In this document: positions 18,290 through 27,076 of the stretch, one piece after another
Numbering within the stretch: position 1 is the first letter of the stretch
Layout of the letters: each line of letters starts with the position of its first letter
Assembly: GCA_036351115.1 (NCBI GenBank)
Contig: JAZBOL010000060.1
Span: 77,523 to 141,522, forward strand
Origin: Marinihelvus sp036351115
GTDB lineage: Bacteria; Pseudomonadota; Gammaproteobacteria; Xanthomonadales; SZUA-36
Length of the DNA stretch: 64,000 nt
Direction of reading: 5' to 3'
Translations under genes and position numbers: made by a program
Notes under the pieces: generated by a model
Databases searched by the model: none
What the model saw: the letters and a program-made list of their open reading frames with translations, nothing else
Told to the model about the DNA's origin: nothing

Positions 18290-18372
18290 AAAATCGACCT
18301 GAACCATGAGCCCGGGGCATAACCGTCCGCGGGCCGTCCTTGATCGACCGCATTTTTTAGGAGTGACAAACC

Positions 18373-20595
18373 ATGTCTTTCATGACACCGGGGCCGCAAC
18401 GGCGTCCCCTCTACCACGCCGTCGCGTGTGCTCTGACCCTTGCCCTCGCCGGCGCCGCGCAAGCCCAGTCCACGGCGGATGATGACAGCGACCGTGATGT
18501 CCTCGAACTCGAGGAAATCGTGGTCACCGCGACCCCGATCGGCCGCTCGGCGGTCGAGCTGACCCAGTCCGCGGTCGTTCTCCAGGGTGAGGAACTCAAC
18601 AGCGAACTGAACAACTCCATCGGTGAAACCCTGACCCGCCTGCCCGGACTGAACAACGCCAGCTTCGGGCAGAACGTCGGCCGACCGGTCATCCGCGGCC
18701 AGCAGGGCGTGCGCATCGGGGTGCTGAACAACAACATGAACAACTTCGATGCCTCCGCCGTCAGCCAGGACCACGCGGTGGCCACCGAACCCTTCCTGGC
18801 GGATCAGGTGGAGGTCTTGCGTGGGCCGAACACCCTGCTCTACGGCTCCAGCGCCATCGGCGGGGTGGTGAATGTCGTCACCAACACGATCCCGGTCACC
18901 GTACCCGAAGACGGCTTCGACGGCCGGGCCATGATCCAGGGGGACACGGCGGCGGACGAGCGCTTCGGCGCCGCTCGCTTCGATATCGGCTTCGGCAACT
19001 TCGCCTTCCACGCCAACGGTTTTTACCGGCGCACGGACGATTACGAGATTCCGGGCGCCGCGGAACTCTTCCCGGACGATGACCATGACGATCATGGTCA
19101 CGAAGGCGAAGCGCACGATGAACACGATCACGGCGAGGAGGAAATGACCGGCATCCTCGAAAACAGCTTTCTCGACAACGAGGGCGGCGCGGTCGGCGGC
19201 GCCTGGATCGGTGAAAAGTGGCGCGCAGGCCTGTCCTACACGGCCTATGACAGCAACTACGGCATCCCCGGCGGCCACGCTCACGCCCACGGCGAGGAAG
19301 AGCATGAAGGCGAGGAACACGACGAAGAGCACGAGGGTGAGGAAGAGGAGGAAATCGTCACCATTGACCTCGAGTCCCAGCGGATCGACGCCCTGCTCAA
19401 TGGCATGGACCCCTTCGCCGGGTTTTCCGAGTTCGACCTGCGCATCGCCAACACGGACTACACCCACACGGAGTTCGAGGGCCTGGAGACCGGCACGGTT
19501 TTCGACAGCGAAACCACCGACCTGCGCCTGGAACTGACCCACAACCCCCTGGGCAGCTTCGAAGGGACCTTCGGTTTGCAGTGGTCGGACAACGACTTCA
19601 CAGCCGTCGGGGAAGAAGCCTTCGTGGCCCCGTCCACGACCGAAACCTGGGGCCTGTTCCTGGTGGAGACCTGGCAAGTCAATGATGCGTTGCTGTTCGA
19701 CCTCGGGTTGCGTTACGAAGACACGAGCATCGACTCCTTCATCATCGAACACGATCATGATCACGAAGGGGAAGAGCACGAGGGGGAGGAACACGAAGAT
19801 GAAATGCCCGAAGCCGCGTCTCGCAGCTTCAACCCGTTCAGCGTCTCCGTGGGCGCCAAGTGGGAAGTGACCGAGCGGTCGCACTTCACCTTCAACGTTG
19901 CCCGTGCCGAACGCGCACCGGCCTCGGTCGAGCTGTTCTCCAACGGTCCGCACATCGCCACGCAGACCTTCGAGGTCGGCGATCCGGACCTCGGCAAGGA
20001 GACCAACACGCACTACAGCGGTACCTACCGCCTCAAGGAGGGCGCATTCACCGGCGCCATCACGCTGTACTACGACGACTATGACGACTTCATCTACCTG
20101 GCCGATACGGGTGAGATGGAGGACGGCTTTCCGGAGCGGATCTGGTCTCAGCAGGATGCCGAATTTACCGGCGGCGAACTTGAGGTGCGTTACGACCTCG
20201 GTGATACCGCGATCGGAAACTGGCAGCTCTTCGGTTTCTATGACCGGGTGCGGGCCGAACTGGCGGACGGCTCGAATGTGCCGCGTATTCCGCCGCAGCG
20301 CTTCGGCCTGGGCGCCGACTGGAATACGGCCCAGTGGCGCGGCAACGTCACCTGGATCAACGCGGATGACCACACGCGCACGGCGGAATTCGAAACGCCG
20401 ACGCCGGGTTACGACCTGCTGAACGCGGAACTGTCCTTCTACCTCCCGCTGGCCGGCGGAGATGCGGATCTCGAGTTCTACCTCAAGGGCCGCAACCTGC
20501 TGGACGAGGACATCCGCAACAGCTCGTCCTTCCTGAAGGACGACGCGCCGCAGATCGGCCGGAACTTCGTCTTCGGCGTCCGAACGACGTTCTGA
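18373..20595 (+). CDS. TonB-dependent receptor with His-rich loops, ZnuD-like
   Basis: A 740-residue outer-membrane receptor. AGGAG at 18359-18363 precedes the ATG by 9 nt. The signal peptide (CALTLALAGAAQAQ), TonB box region (EIVVTATPIG), plug (IGETLTRLPGLNNASFGQNVGRPVIRG, LRGPNTLLYGSSAIGGVVNVVTN) and barrel ending FVFGVRTTF are present. Three loops are His/Asp/Glu-rich: about 235-257 (DDDHDDHGHEGEAHDEHDH), 302-328 (HAHAHGEEEHEGEEHDEEHEG) and 458-478 (EHDHDHEGEEHEGEEHEDE). Such loops characterise ZnuD-type zinc receptors of Neisseria and Acinetobacter. No convincing Zur box was found at 18290-18372 or before 17999. Confidence 0.9.
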   Translation: MSFMTPGPQRRPLYHAVACALTLALAGAAQAQSTADDDSDRDVLELEEIVVTATPIGRSAVELTQSAVVLQGEELNSELNNSIGETLTRLPGLNNASFGQNVGRPVIRGQQGVRIGVLNNNMNNFDASAVSQDHAVATEPFLADQVEVLRGPNTLLYGSSAIGGVVNVVTNTIPVTVPEDGFDGRAMIQGDTAADERFGAARFDIGFGNFAFHANGFYRRTDDYEIPGAAELFPDDDHDDHGHEGEAHDEHDHGEEEMTGILENSFLDNEGGAVGGAWIGEKWRAGLSYTAYDSNYGIPGGHAHAHGEEEHEGEEHDEEHEGEEEEEIVTIDLESQRIDALLNGMDPFAGFSEFDLRIANTDYTHTEFEGLETGTVFDSETTDLRLELTHNPLGSFEGTFGLQWSDNDFTAVGEEAFVAPSTTETWGLFLVETWQVNDALLFDLGLRYEDTSIDSFIIEHDHDHEGEEHEGEEHEDEMPEAASRSFNPFSVSVGAKWEVTERSHFTFNVARAERAPASVELFSNGPHIATQTFEVGDPDLGKETNTHYSGTYRLKEGAFTGAITLYYDDYDDFIYLADTGEMEDGFPERIWSQQDAEFTGGELEVRYDLGDTAIGNWQLFGFYDRVRAELADGSNVPRIPPQRFGLGADWNTAQWRGNVTWINADDHTRTAEFETPTPGYDLLNAELSFYLPLAGGDADLEFYLKGRNLLDEDIRNSSSFLKDDAPQIGRNFVFGVRTTF

Positions 20596-20624
20596 TCCAA
20601 CGGTTTCATGACGCCCGGCGAGCT

Positions 20625-21182
20625 ATGCTGGGCGGCATGAGCGTGAGATCTTTCAACGGCATGCGCCCCGTCATCGGGGCGCGATGCTGGATCGACCCGG
20701 CGGCCGTCATCATCGGCGACGTGAAGATCGGCGACGAAAGCTCCGTGTGGCCCATGACGGTTGTCCGGGGCGACATCCATCGGATCCGCATCGGCCGGCG
20801 CACCTCCGTGCAGGACGGCTCGATTCTGCACGTCACCCATGACGGGCCCTTCAACCCGGGCGGTTTCCCGCTGATCATCGGCGACGAGGTCACCCTCGGC
20901 CACCAGGTCATGCTGCACGGCTGCACGCTGGGCAACCGCATCCTGGTTGGCATGTCCACGGTCATCATGGACGGCGCCACGGTCGAGGACGAGGTCATCA
21001 TCGGCGCCGGCAGCCTGGTGCCGCCGGGGAGAACGCTGGAATCGGGCAAGCTGTACCTGGGCAGACCGGCAAAGGCCGTGCGGCCACTCACGGAAGAGGA
21101 AATCGGTTTCTTCAGCTACACGGCCCAGCGCTATGTCGACCTGGCCGCGGACTACCTGGACGAGGGCAGCGTTTTCGACTGA
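20625..21182 (+). CDS. gamma-carbonic-anhydrase family protein (YrdA-like)
   Basis: A 185-residue (181 if the ATG at 20637 is used) left-handed beta-helix protein built of hexapeptide repeats (VIIGDVKIGDESSVWPMTVVRGD, LGNRILVGMSTVIMDGATVEDEVIIGAG). The three metal-binding histidines are visible: SILHVTHDG, LGHQVML and LHGC. Relatives such as E. coli YrdA bind zinc, but carbonic anhydrase activity is often undetected. The gene follows the receptor by 29 nt and may be read through from it. No strong ribosome site separates the two starts. Confidence 0.88.
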   Translation: MLGGMSVRSFNGMRPVIGARCWIDPAAVIIGDVKIGDESSVWPMTVVRGDIHRIRIGRRTSVQDGSILHVTHDGPFNPGGFPLIIGDEVTLGHQVMLHGCTLGNRILVGMSTVIMDGATVEDEVIIGAGSLVPPGRTLESGKLYLGRPAKAVRPLTEEEIGFFSYTAQRYVDLAADYLDEGSVFD

Positions 21183-21283
21183 TTGCCCCGGGCCAGCCCC
21201 CATGCCCCTTTAGGGCGACGGGGTCCGTCCCTATATCAACGAACACAACCTTTCACAGCCAACCACCCACCGGGGGAACAGCC

Positions 21284-21865
21284 ATGACCTACGAATTACC
21301 CGCCCTGCCCTACGCCAAGGACGCCCTGGCGCCCGTGATTTCGGCGGAAACCATCGACTACCACTACGGCAAGCACCATCAGGCCTACGTGACCAACCTG
21401 AACAACCTCGTGCCCGGCACGGAACACGAAGGCAAGAGCCTCGAGGAGCTGATCCACAGCACCAGCGGCGGCCTGTTCAACAATGCGGCCCAGGTCTGGA
21501 ACCACACGTTTTACTGGAACGGCCTGAGCCCGGACGGTGGCGGCGAGCCCGCCGGCACGGTCGGCGACGCCATCGTGGAGGCCTTCGGCTCTTTCGGCGC
21601 TTTCAAGGAGCAGTTCATCAAGTCTGCCATCGGCAACTTCGGCTCCGGCTGGACCTGGCTGGTGAAAAACGCCGACGGCGGACTGGAGATCGTCAATACG
21701 GACGACGCGGAAACCCCGCTCACGGACGGCAAGACGCCGCTCCTGACCATCGACGTGTGGGAACACGCCTATTACATCGACTACCGCAACGCGCGGCCGA
21801 AGTACCTGGACGAAATCTGGAAAATCGTGAATTGGGACTTTGTGGAAGCCAACTACCTCGGCTGA
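21284..21865 (+). CDS. sodB: iron superoxide dismutase
   Basis: A 193-residue cytoplasmic enzyme converting superoxide to O2 and H2O2. Metal ligands are visible: H27 (IDYHYGKHH), H74 (VWNHTFYW), and the D and H of DVWEHAYYIDY. The Q of AAQVWNH and the lack of Mn-type signatures favour iron. A GGGGGA ribosome site precedes the ATG. A rho-independent terminator follows 24 nt after the stop, so it is a single-gene unit. Length equals that of E. coli SodB. Confidence 0.95.
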   Translation: MTYELPALPYAKDALAPVISAETIDYHYGKHHQAYVTNLNNLVPGTEHEGKSLEELIHSTSGGLFNNAAQVWNHTFYWNGLSPDGGGEPAGTVGDAIVEAFGSFGAFKEQFIKSAIGNFGSGWTWLVKNADGGLEIVNTDDAETPLTDGKTPLLTIDVWEHAYYIDYRNARPKYLDEIWKIVNWDFVEANYLG

Positions 21866-21888
21866 GCATTCGCCGGCTCCAGGAAGTC

Positions 21889-21916
21889 AAAAGCCCGGCA
21901 AATGCCGGGCTTTTTT
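21889..21916 (+). terminator. rho-independent terminator of sodB
   Basis: AAAAGCCCGGC / GCCGGGCTTTT stem of 11 bp with an AAAT loop, followed by T's. It may also stop transcription arriving from the convergent EF-hand gene. Confidence 0.9.
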
Positions 21917-21966
21917 CATGGCCGCCGCTCGTCAGTCACGACGGAGCGCCTGGCCTCGCGACGGGC

Positions 21967-22401
21967 TCAGTCTTCAGCCGTCGTGCCGTGCCGTGCCGCC
22001 ACGTGCCGGGAGAACTCCTCGGCGCTGATACAGGCGTCACCGTCCAGGTCGATGTCGCCGTAGGCGGGGATACCCGGGGACCCTTTTCCGGCGCCCGGAG
22101 CATACGCCTGCCCCTGACCCATACCGGGACCTTTGCCCGGACCATTGCCCGGACCATTGCAGGGGCCTCCGCCCGGGCATGGACGGGCGCCCTGGCCCTG
22201 GCCGCGCCCCGCCTGTGTGCCATGGCGTTCGCTCATGCGGGCCGCCTGGTGCGTTGCGAATTCCTCGGCATCGATGACGCCATCTCCATTCAGGTCCAGG
22301 TCTGCAAACGCCGGTGGGGACATGCCCTGGGCGTGGGCAAGTCCGCCACACAGACACAGCGCGAAAAACAGGCTCGTGGGCCATCTCTTGCTTCCGTTCA
22401 T
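21967..22401 (-). CDS. exported EF-hand protein with Gly/Pro-rich linker
   Basis: A 144-residue protein with signal peptide (RWPTSLFFALCLCGGLAHAQ) and two EF-hand loops: DLDLNGDGVIDAEEF (about 34-48) and DIDLDGDACISAEEF (about 115-129). Between them lies a 55-residue Gly/Pro/Gln-rich linker with GNGPGKGPGMGQ-type repeats and two cysteines. The second loop has Ala-Cys in place of the usual Gly-x, which may weaken binding. It probably binds calcium in the periplasm. It is convergent with sodB; no partner gene is evident. Confidence 0.8.
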   Translation of the reverse strand: MNGSKRWPTSLFFALCLCGGLAHAQGMSPPAFADLDLNGDGVIDAEEFATHQAARMSERHGTQAGRGQGQGARPCPGGGPCNGPGNGPGKGPGMGQGQAYAPGAGKGSPGIPAYGDIDLDGDACISAEEFSRHVAARHGTTAED

Positions 22402-22505
22402 GATTCAACCTCCAGCGACTGGGAATGACACCATGGTCGCGCAGCGGCCCGGGATCGGCCATGACCTGGAACAACTTCCCGGTGAATCGTGAACGGGGGA
22501 CGATC

Positions 22506-23150
22506 TCAGGCGATGACCACATCCCACTCGGCGATCAGTTCGGCGCTGTCGTCCGGGCTGGGACGGAACTCCGCCTGGACACCCTGGCGCCGGGCTTCGC
22601 CCTCGATGCGGCGGAACACGCCGTCCTGCTCGAGGCCCGGATGGCCGGCGATGTAGAGCTGGGTCGCCAGCCGGCTGCCTTCGGGCGTGGTCACCTGGTA
22701 GTGAATGTGCGGCACACGGCCGGGGTAGGCCACCGGCTTGATGGTGCGGAATCGGTAACGACCCTCGGCGTCGGTCACGGTGCTGCCGTAGGCCTGGAAA
22801 TTATCGTCCCGTTGCACGTCGTTGCGATCGCCGGGGTGGTGGTAACCCCCGTTGGCGTCGCACTGCCAGATCTCCACCTTCGCGCCCGCGATGGGCTTGC
22901 CGCGAGGGGTGATGACCCGGCCGATCACGTTGGTGTGCACGCCCATGGCGGGTTCGTCGTGGCCCTCGATCCAGACCAGATCGTTGTCGCTGTCCAGCGG
23001 CAGTTCGTCCGGATAGAACGGCCCGGTGGTCTGGTCCACGGTCTCCAGCAGCGGGCCGGCACTCGCCGCCAGCGGCGCCAGCGCGAGGCTCCCGGCCCCC
23101 AGTTTCAGAAACGCTCTCCGCCCACCCGTTTTCCCGGCCTTTCCGCTCAT
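22506..23150 (-). CDS. Tat-exported intradiol ring-cleavage dioxygenase family protein
   Basis: A 214-residue protein starting MSGKAGKTGG, supported by GGTGGGA just upstream. A twin-arginine signal (GGRRAFLKLGAGSLALAPLAASAG) implies export folded with its iron. The body matches protocatechuate/intradiol dioxygenases: DQTTGPFYP, GRVITPRGKPIAGAKVEIWQCDANGGYHHPG (Tyr ligand), AYPGRVPHIHYQV (Tyr and His-x-His ligands). It lacks the second subunit of PcaGH. Relatives include extracellular intradiol-like proteins of unclear substrate. Longer starts at 23180 and 23195 are possible but push the Tat motif inward. Confidence 0.85.
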   Translation of the reverse strand: MSGKAGKTGGRRAFLKLGAGSLALAPLAASAGPLLETVDQTTGPFYPDELPLDSDNDLVWIEGHDEPAMGVHTNVIGRVITPRGKPIAGAKVEIWQCDANGGYHHPGDRNDVQRDDNFQAYGSTVTDAEGRYRFRTIKPVAYPGRVPHIHYQVTTPEGSRLATQLYIAGHPGLEQDGVFRRIEGEARRQGVQAEFRPSPDDSAELIAEWDVVIA

Positions 23151-23245
23151 GTTTCCCACCGTTTTGATTTTTGCTGTCATGGTCCAGCTTAGCACCCTGT
23201 CACCGGTTCACGCTTCACGCACGGGCTGCTTTCTAAGCTATCCCC

Positions 23246-24307
23246 ATGAGCGCCCTGATCGAGATCACACCCCTTGGGTTCCCCTGGCCCACCCTCGACC
23301 CGTTCCTGTTCTGCGTACACCACCTCGACCATTACCCCGCCGGCGGCGAACACCAGGGACCGGACCCGTCCCTGCTGGCCGGCCGCCAGCTGGGCATGGA
23401 TTTCGAAACCCGCGACGGCTTTCGCATGTACCACGGCCGTGCCGTGCCGGGCTTTCCCCGGCACCCGCATCGGGGCTTCGAGACGGTCACCCTGCTGACG
23501 CAGGGCTACTGTGACCATTCCGACTCCCTGGGCGCCACGGCCCGCTTCGGACCCGGCGACGCGCAGTGGATGACCGCGGGACGCGGTATCGAGCACGCGG
23601 AGATGTTTCCCCTGCGCCACCGGGACCAGGACAACACGCTGGAGCTGTTCCAGCTCTGGCTCAACCTGCCGGCAAGCCGAAAACTGGCCAATCCGAGCTT
23701 CTCCATGCTCTGGCGCAACCGGATTCCACGGCGGCGCTTCACCGACGCGCAGGGGCGCGACGCCGAGATCATCTTTGTTGCCGGCGGGTTCGACGGGGTC
23801 GAGCCCGCAGCGCCGCCCCCCGACTCCTGGGCAAGCCAGGCGGACGCGGACGTGGCCATCTGGCTGATCCACCTGGCGGAGCACGCCACTTACCGCCTGC
23901 CGTCCGCCCAGCCCGGCAGCAACCGGGCACTTTATTTTTACCGGGGTGACCACCTCACCGTCGAGGACCAGCCGTTGCCGGCGTATCACCGAGCCACGCT
24001 TCGGGCGGATCAGCCGGTCGATCTGCAGGCGGGCCCCGGTGGGGCGGACCTCCTGCTGCTCCAGGGCCGACCCATCAACGAACCGGTCGCGCAGCAGGGA
24101 CCCTTCGTCATGAACACGCCGGGTGAGATCCGCCAGGCCTTTCTCGACTACCAGCGCGACCGCTTCGGCCAACGCTGGCCGTGGGATGCGGACGACCCGG
24201 TGCACGATCGGGAAAGGGACCGCTTTGCCATCCACGCGGATGGACGCGAAGACACCCCGGGCGACGGGGTCCAGAGTCCCGAAGCCGGCCCGGTAGCCGC
24301 CGGCTGA
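23246..24307 (+). CDS. pirin family cupin protein
   Basis: A 353-residue bicupin. The pirin iron-binding motif is intact: HPHRGFETV (two His) and GRGIEHAEMF (His and Glu). Pirin homologues act as quercetinases or redox-sensing regulators. The C-terminal tail (DGREDTPGDGVQ...) is longer than the core needs and low-complexity. The photolyase gene follows by 10 nt, so the two are probably cotranscribed. Confidence 0.88.
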   Translation: MSALIEITPLGFPWPTLDPFLFCVHHLDHYPAGGEHQGPDPSLLAGRQLGMDFETRDGFRMYHGRAVPGFPRHPHRGFETVTLLTQGYCDHSDSLGATARFGPGDAQWMTAGRGIEHAEMFPLRHRDQDNTLELFQLWLNLPASRKLANPSFSMLWRNRIPRRRFTDAQGRDAEIIFVAGGFDGVEPAAPPPDSWASQADADVAIWLIHLAEHATYRLPSAQPGSNRALYFYRGDHLTVEDQPLPAYHRATLRADQPVDLQAGPGGADLLLLQGRPINEPVAQQGPFVMNTPGEIRQAFLDYQRDRFGQRWPWDADDPVHDRERDRFAIHADGREDTPGDGVQSPEAGPVAAG

Positions 24308-24317
24308 GAAGCCTGCC

Positions 24318-25778
24318 GTGCGTTCCGTCGTCTGGCTCAAGCGCGATCTGCGCCTCTCCGATCACCGTCCCCTGGCCCAGGCGGCGGCGGACGAGTGCCT
24401 GCTGCTGTACGTGATCGAACCGTCCTGGCGCGACGCACCGGATTTCGACGCCTGCCACGCCGACTTCATCGGCCAGTCCCTGGCCGAACTGGCGCCGCGG
24501 GTCGAAGCCCTCGGCGGCAGGCTGGTCCTGGCGGAGGGCGAGGTGGTCGAGGTGCTCGACCGCCTGTTCGAGGCCTGGCCCTTCGAACGCCTGCTCAGCC
24601 ACGAGGAAACGGGCAACGACCTGAGCTTTCAGCGCGACCGGGCCGTCAGGGCCTGGACCCGGCGCCGCCACGTGACCTGGACCGAGCATCCCCAGTTTGG
24701 CGTGTTCCGTCCCCTGCCGGAGCGCGATGGCTGGGCAGCCCGCTGGCGCCGGCGCATGCAGGAGCCCCTGACGCCGACGCCGAAGACGCTGCAGTCACCG
24801 ACGGTCGATCTACCCTTCAGCCTGTCTCTCGAAGGATTGACGAGCGAGCCCCATCCCCGGCGCCAGCTCGGCGGCGAGGCCGCGGCCCGGGAGACGCTTC
24901 GCAGTTTTCTCCGGGAACGCGGCCAGGAATACGCCACCCGGATGTCGAGCCCGGTCACCGCGGCCGATGCCTGCAGCCGGATGAGCCCGTACCTGGCCTG
25001 GGGCAACCTGTCCATGCGGGAAATCCACCAGCGCTGCGAGGCCCGGGCAGAAGCGCTGCGCCGCTCGCGGCCGACGCCACCGCACTGGCTCAAGTCCATC
25101 GCCGCCCACGGCAAGCGCCTGCGCTGGCACTGCCACTTCATCCAGAAGCTGGAGGACCAGCCTTCCATCGAGTGGCAAAACATGCAGCGCGCTACCGACG
25201 GCTTGCGGGAGGACGACTTCAACGAGGATTACTTCGAGGCCTGGAAGGCCGGCGAAACCGGCTATCCCATGGTGGATGCCTGTATGCGCGCCCTGAAGGA
25301 AACGAAGTGGATCAACTTCCGCATGCGCGCCATGCTGGTGAGCTTCGCGAGTTACCACCTGTGGCTGGACTGGCGCCGCACGGCGCCCTGGCTGGCGAAG
25401 CAGTTCCTCGACTACGAGCCGGGCATCCACTACAGCCAGTTCCAGATGCAGTCCGGCACCACCGGCATCAATACGCTGCGCATCTATTCCCCGGCCAAGC
25501 AGGTACTCGACCAGGACCCGGAAGGGCAATTCATTCACCGCTGGTGCCCGGAGCTGGAAGGGCTCACGGGCAAGTTGCTGGCCAACCCGGAGACCGCCGG
25601 TGAACTGTTTCCCGCAGCCTATCCGGCGCCCATCGTGGATCACGCGGAAGCCACGCGGTTCGCGCGAAGAAAAATCATGAGTGTGCGGCGCACGGACGAG
25701 GCGCGCAGTGAGTCCCGCGCCGTGTTCCAGCGTCACGGCTCCCGCAAGCGAAGCGCCAACCGCCGACGCGTTCGCTAG
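24318..25778 (+). CDS. cryptochrome/DNA photolyase family protein
   Basis: A 486-residue flavoprotein starting with GTG, 10 nt after pirin. The N-terminal antenna-type domain (SVVWLKRDLRLSDHRPL) is followed by the FAD-binding helical domain: YLAWGNLSMREI, TGYPMVDACMRALKETKWINFRMRAMLVSF, WLAKQFLDYEPGIHYSQFQMQSG and NTLRIYSPAKQ. These are cryptochrome/photolyase signatures but not those of classical CPD photolyase. Candidate roles are DNA repair or blue-light sensing. The C-terminal tail is strongly basic (HGSRKRSANRRRVR), consistent with nucleic-acid binding. Substrate class is not certain from sequence. Confidence 0.87.
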   Translation: MRSVVWLKRDLRLSDHRPLAQAAADECLLLYVIEPSWRDAPDFDACHADFIGQSLAELAPRVEALGGRLVLAEGEVVEVLDRLFEAWPFERLLSHEETGNDLSFQRDRAVRAWTRRRHVTWTEHPQFGVFRPLPERDGWAARWRRRMQEPLTPTPKTLQSPTVDLPFSLSLEGLTSEPHPRRQLGGEAAARETLRSFLRERGQEYATRMSSPVTAADACSRMSPYLAWGNLSMREIHQRCEARAEALRRSRPTPPHWLKSIAAHGKRLRWHCHFIQKLEDQPSIEWQNMQRATDGLREDDFNEDYFEAWKAGETGYPMVDACMRALKETKWINFRMRAMLVSFASYHLWLDWRRTAPWLAKQFLDYEPGIHYSQFQMQSGTTGINTLRIYSPAKQVLDQDPEGQFIHRWCPELEGLTGKLLANPETAGELFPAAYPAPIVDHAEATRFARRKIMSVRRTDEARSESRAVFQRHGSRKRSANRRRVR

Positions 25779-25818
25779 GCGGTCCCGCCGCGACCGCCGG
25801 TCCGCGAAGCCGCTCAGG

Positions 25819-26265
25819 TCAGGATCTGACCACCAGCCACGTCCCCAGGAACACCAGGCCCAGCCCCAGCAACTTCGGCAGGGAAATGGGGTCCGCCTCC
25901 GTCAGGATGCCAAAGTGGTCCAGGGCCGTGCCGGCCACCATCTGACCCAGGATGAGCAAAACGACCAGCGCCGTCGGACCGATCACGGGGACGGTAATGA
26001 TGGTGAGGCTGACATAGACAGCGCCCAGCAGCCCCCCAAGCCAGGCCCACCAGGGCAAGGCCAGGGCGCCCGACCAGTTGGCGGCGCCGAGCTGGCCCCG
26101 CATGGCGATCCAGGCCAGAAGCCCCAGGGTGCCCACCACGAAGGAAACCGTCGTCGCCCACAAGGCGTTTTCGAAGCCCTGGCTCAACCGGGCATTGATC
26201 AGAAACTGGATCGGCAGCAGCGCGCCACCGAGCGCCGCAAAGGCGACGGCAAGGGTGTAATTCAT
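25819..26265 (-). CDS. DMT family (YdcZ/DUF606) membrane protein
   Basis: A 148-residue protein with five hydrophobic segments (LAVAFAALGGALLPIQF, ALWATTVSFVVGTLGLLAWI, ...LGLGLVFLGTWLVV). It matches the YdcZ half-size DMT family, whose members often work as dimers. Start is clear (MNYTLAV, with AGGAGGACTTC upstream). Substrate unknown. It is divergent from the marC-family gene. Confidence 0.85.
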   Translation of the reverse strand: MNYTLAVAFAALGGALLPIQFLINARLSQGFENALWATTVSFVVGTLGLLAWIAMRGQLGAANWSGALALPWWAWLGGLLGAVYVSLTIITVPVIGPTALVVLLILGQMVAGTALDHFGILTEADPISLPKLLGLGLVFLGTWLVVRS

Positions 26266-26428
26266 GATGAAGTCCTCCTGCGGCCCTTATACCACCCCCG
26301 GCCCCGGACCGGACAGCGGGACATGAACGCGGGTCTGGAACGGCGTTCTCGAACGGCGGCCTTGAATGCGGGCGCGGCGGGAGCGAGAATGCCGCCCCCC
26401 GAACCGTCGGACTGCGAGAGACCGCGTC

Positions 26429-27037
26429 ATGGACCTGATTTCCGCCGCCACCCTGCTGTTCCTGGTCATGGATCCGCTGGGCAACATCCCGATCTTCCTG
26501 TCCGTGCTGGACAAGGTGCCGGAAGACCGTCGGCGCCGGGTGCTGATCCGCGAGCTGCTGCTCGCCCTGGTCGTACTCGTGGCGTTTCTCTTCTTCGGTC
26601 AGTACCTGCTGGGCTTCCTGGGGCTAAGCGAGCATGCCATCCGCATCGCCGGCGGCATCATCCTGTTTCTCATCGCCCTCAAGATGGTATTTCCCGTGCA
26701 GCGTTCGGCCCAGGCGCCGGACGAAGACGACGAAGAACCGTTCCTCGTGCCCCTGGCGATCCCGCTGGTGGCCGGTCCGTCGGCCATGGCCATCCTCATG
26801 CTCCTGGCCACGAACGACCCGGGCCGCATGCCGCACTGGCTGGCGGCCCTGGGCATCGCCTGGGTGCTGACGGCCATCATCCTGCTCTCCGCCACGGGCC
26901 TCGAGCGCCTGCTGGGCAAGCGAGGCCTGATCGCCATGGAGCGCCTCATGGGCATGGTGCTCATCGCCCTGGCCGTGCAGATGCTGCTCGAGGGCGTCAC
27001 GGCCTTCGTGCTGGCTTCCCGGGCCGGCGGCGTCTGA
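26429..27037 (+). CDS. MarC family membrane protein (YhgN-like)
   Basis: A 202-residue protein with six transmembrane helices, starting at 26429 (MDLISAATLLFLVMDPLGNIPIF, the typical MarC N-terminus). The family PLGN-P motif and the mirrored PLAIPLVAGPSAMAILML segment are present. A short acidic loop (APDEDDEEPF) separates the halves. Role unknown; despite the name, MarC is not involved in antibiotic resistance. A GAGAG ribosome site precedes the start. A longer in-frame start at 26366 adds only basic residues. Confidence 0.88.
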   Translation: MDLISAATLLFLVMDPLGNIPIFLSVLDKVPEDRRRRVLIRELLLALVVLVAFLFFGQYLLGFLGLSEHAIRIAGGIILFLIALKMVFPVQRSAQAPDEDDEEPFLVPLAIPLVAGPSAMAILMLLATNDPGRMPHWLAALGIAWVLTAIILLSATGLERLLGKRGLIAMERLMGMVLIALAVQMLLEGVTAFVLASRAGGV

Positions 27038-27076
27038 TCCGACCGATCCGGCGCCCCGGTTTCGGCCGGTCGTCGT

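Noticed and set aside
18290..18372. Zur box before the His-rich receptor
   Set aside because: No convincing palindromic AT-rich dyad was found.
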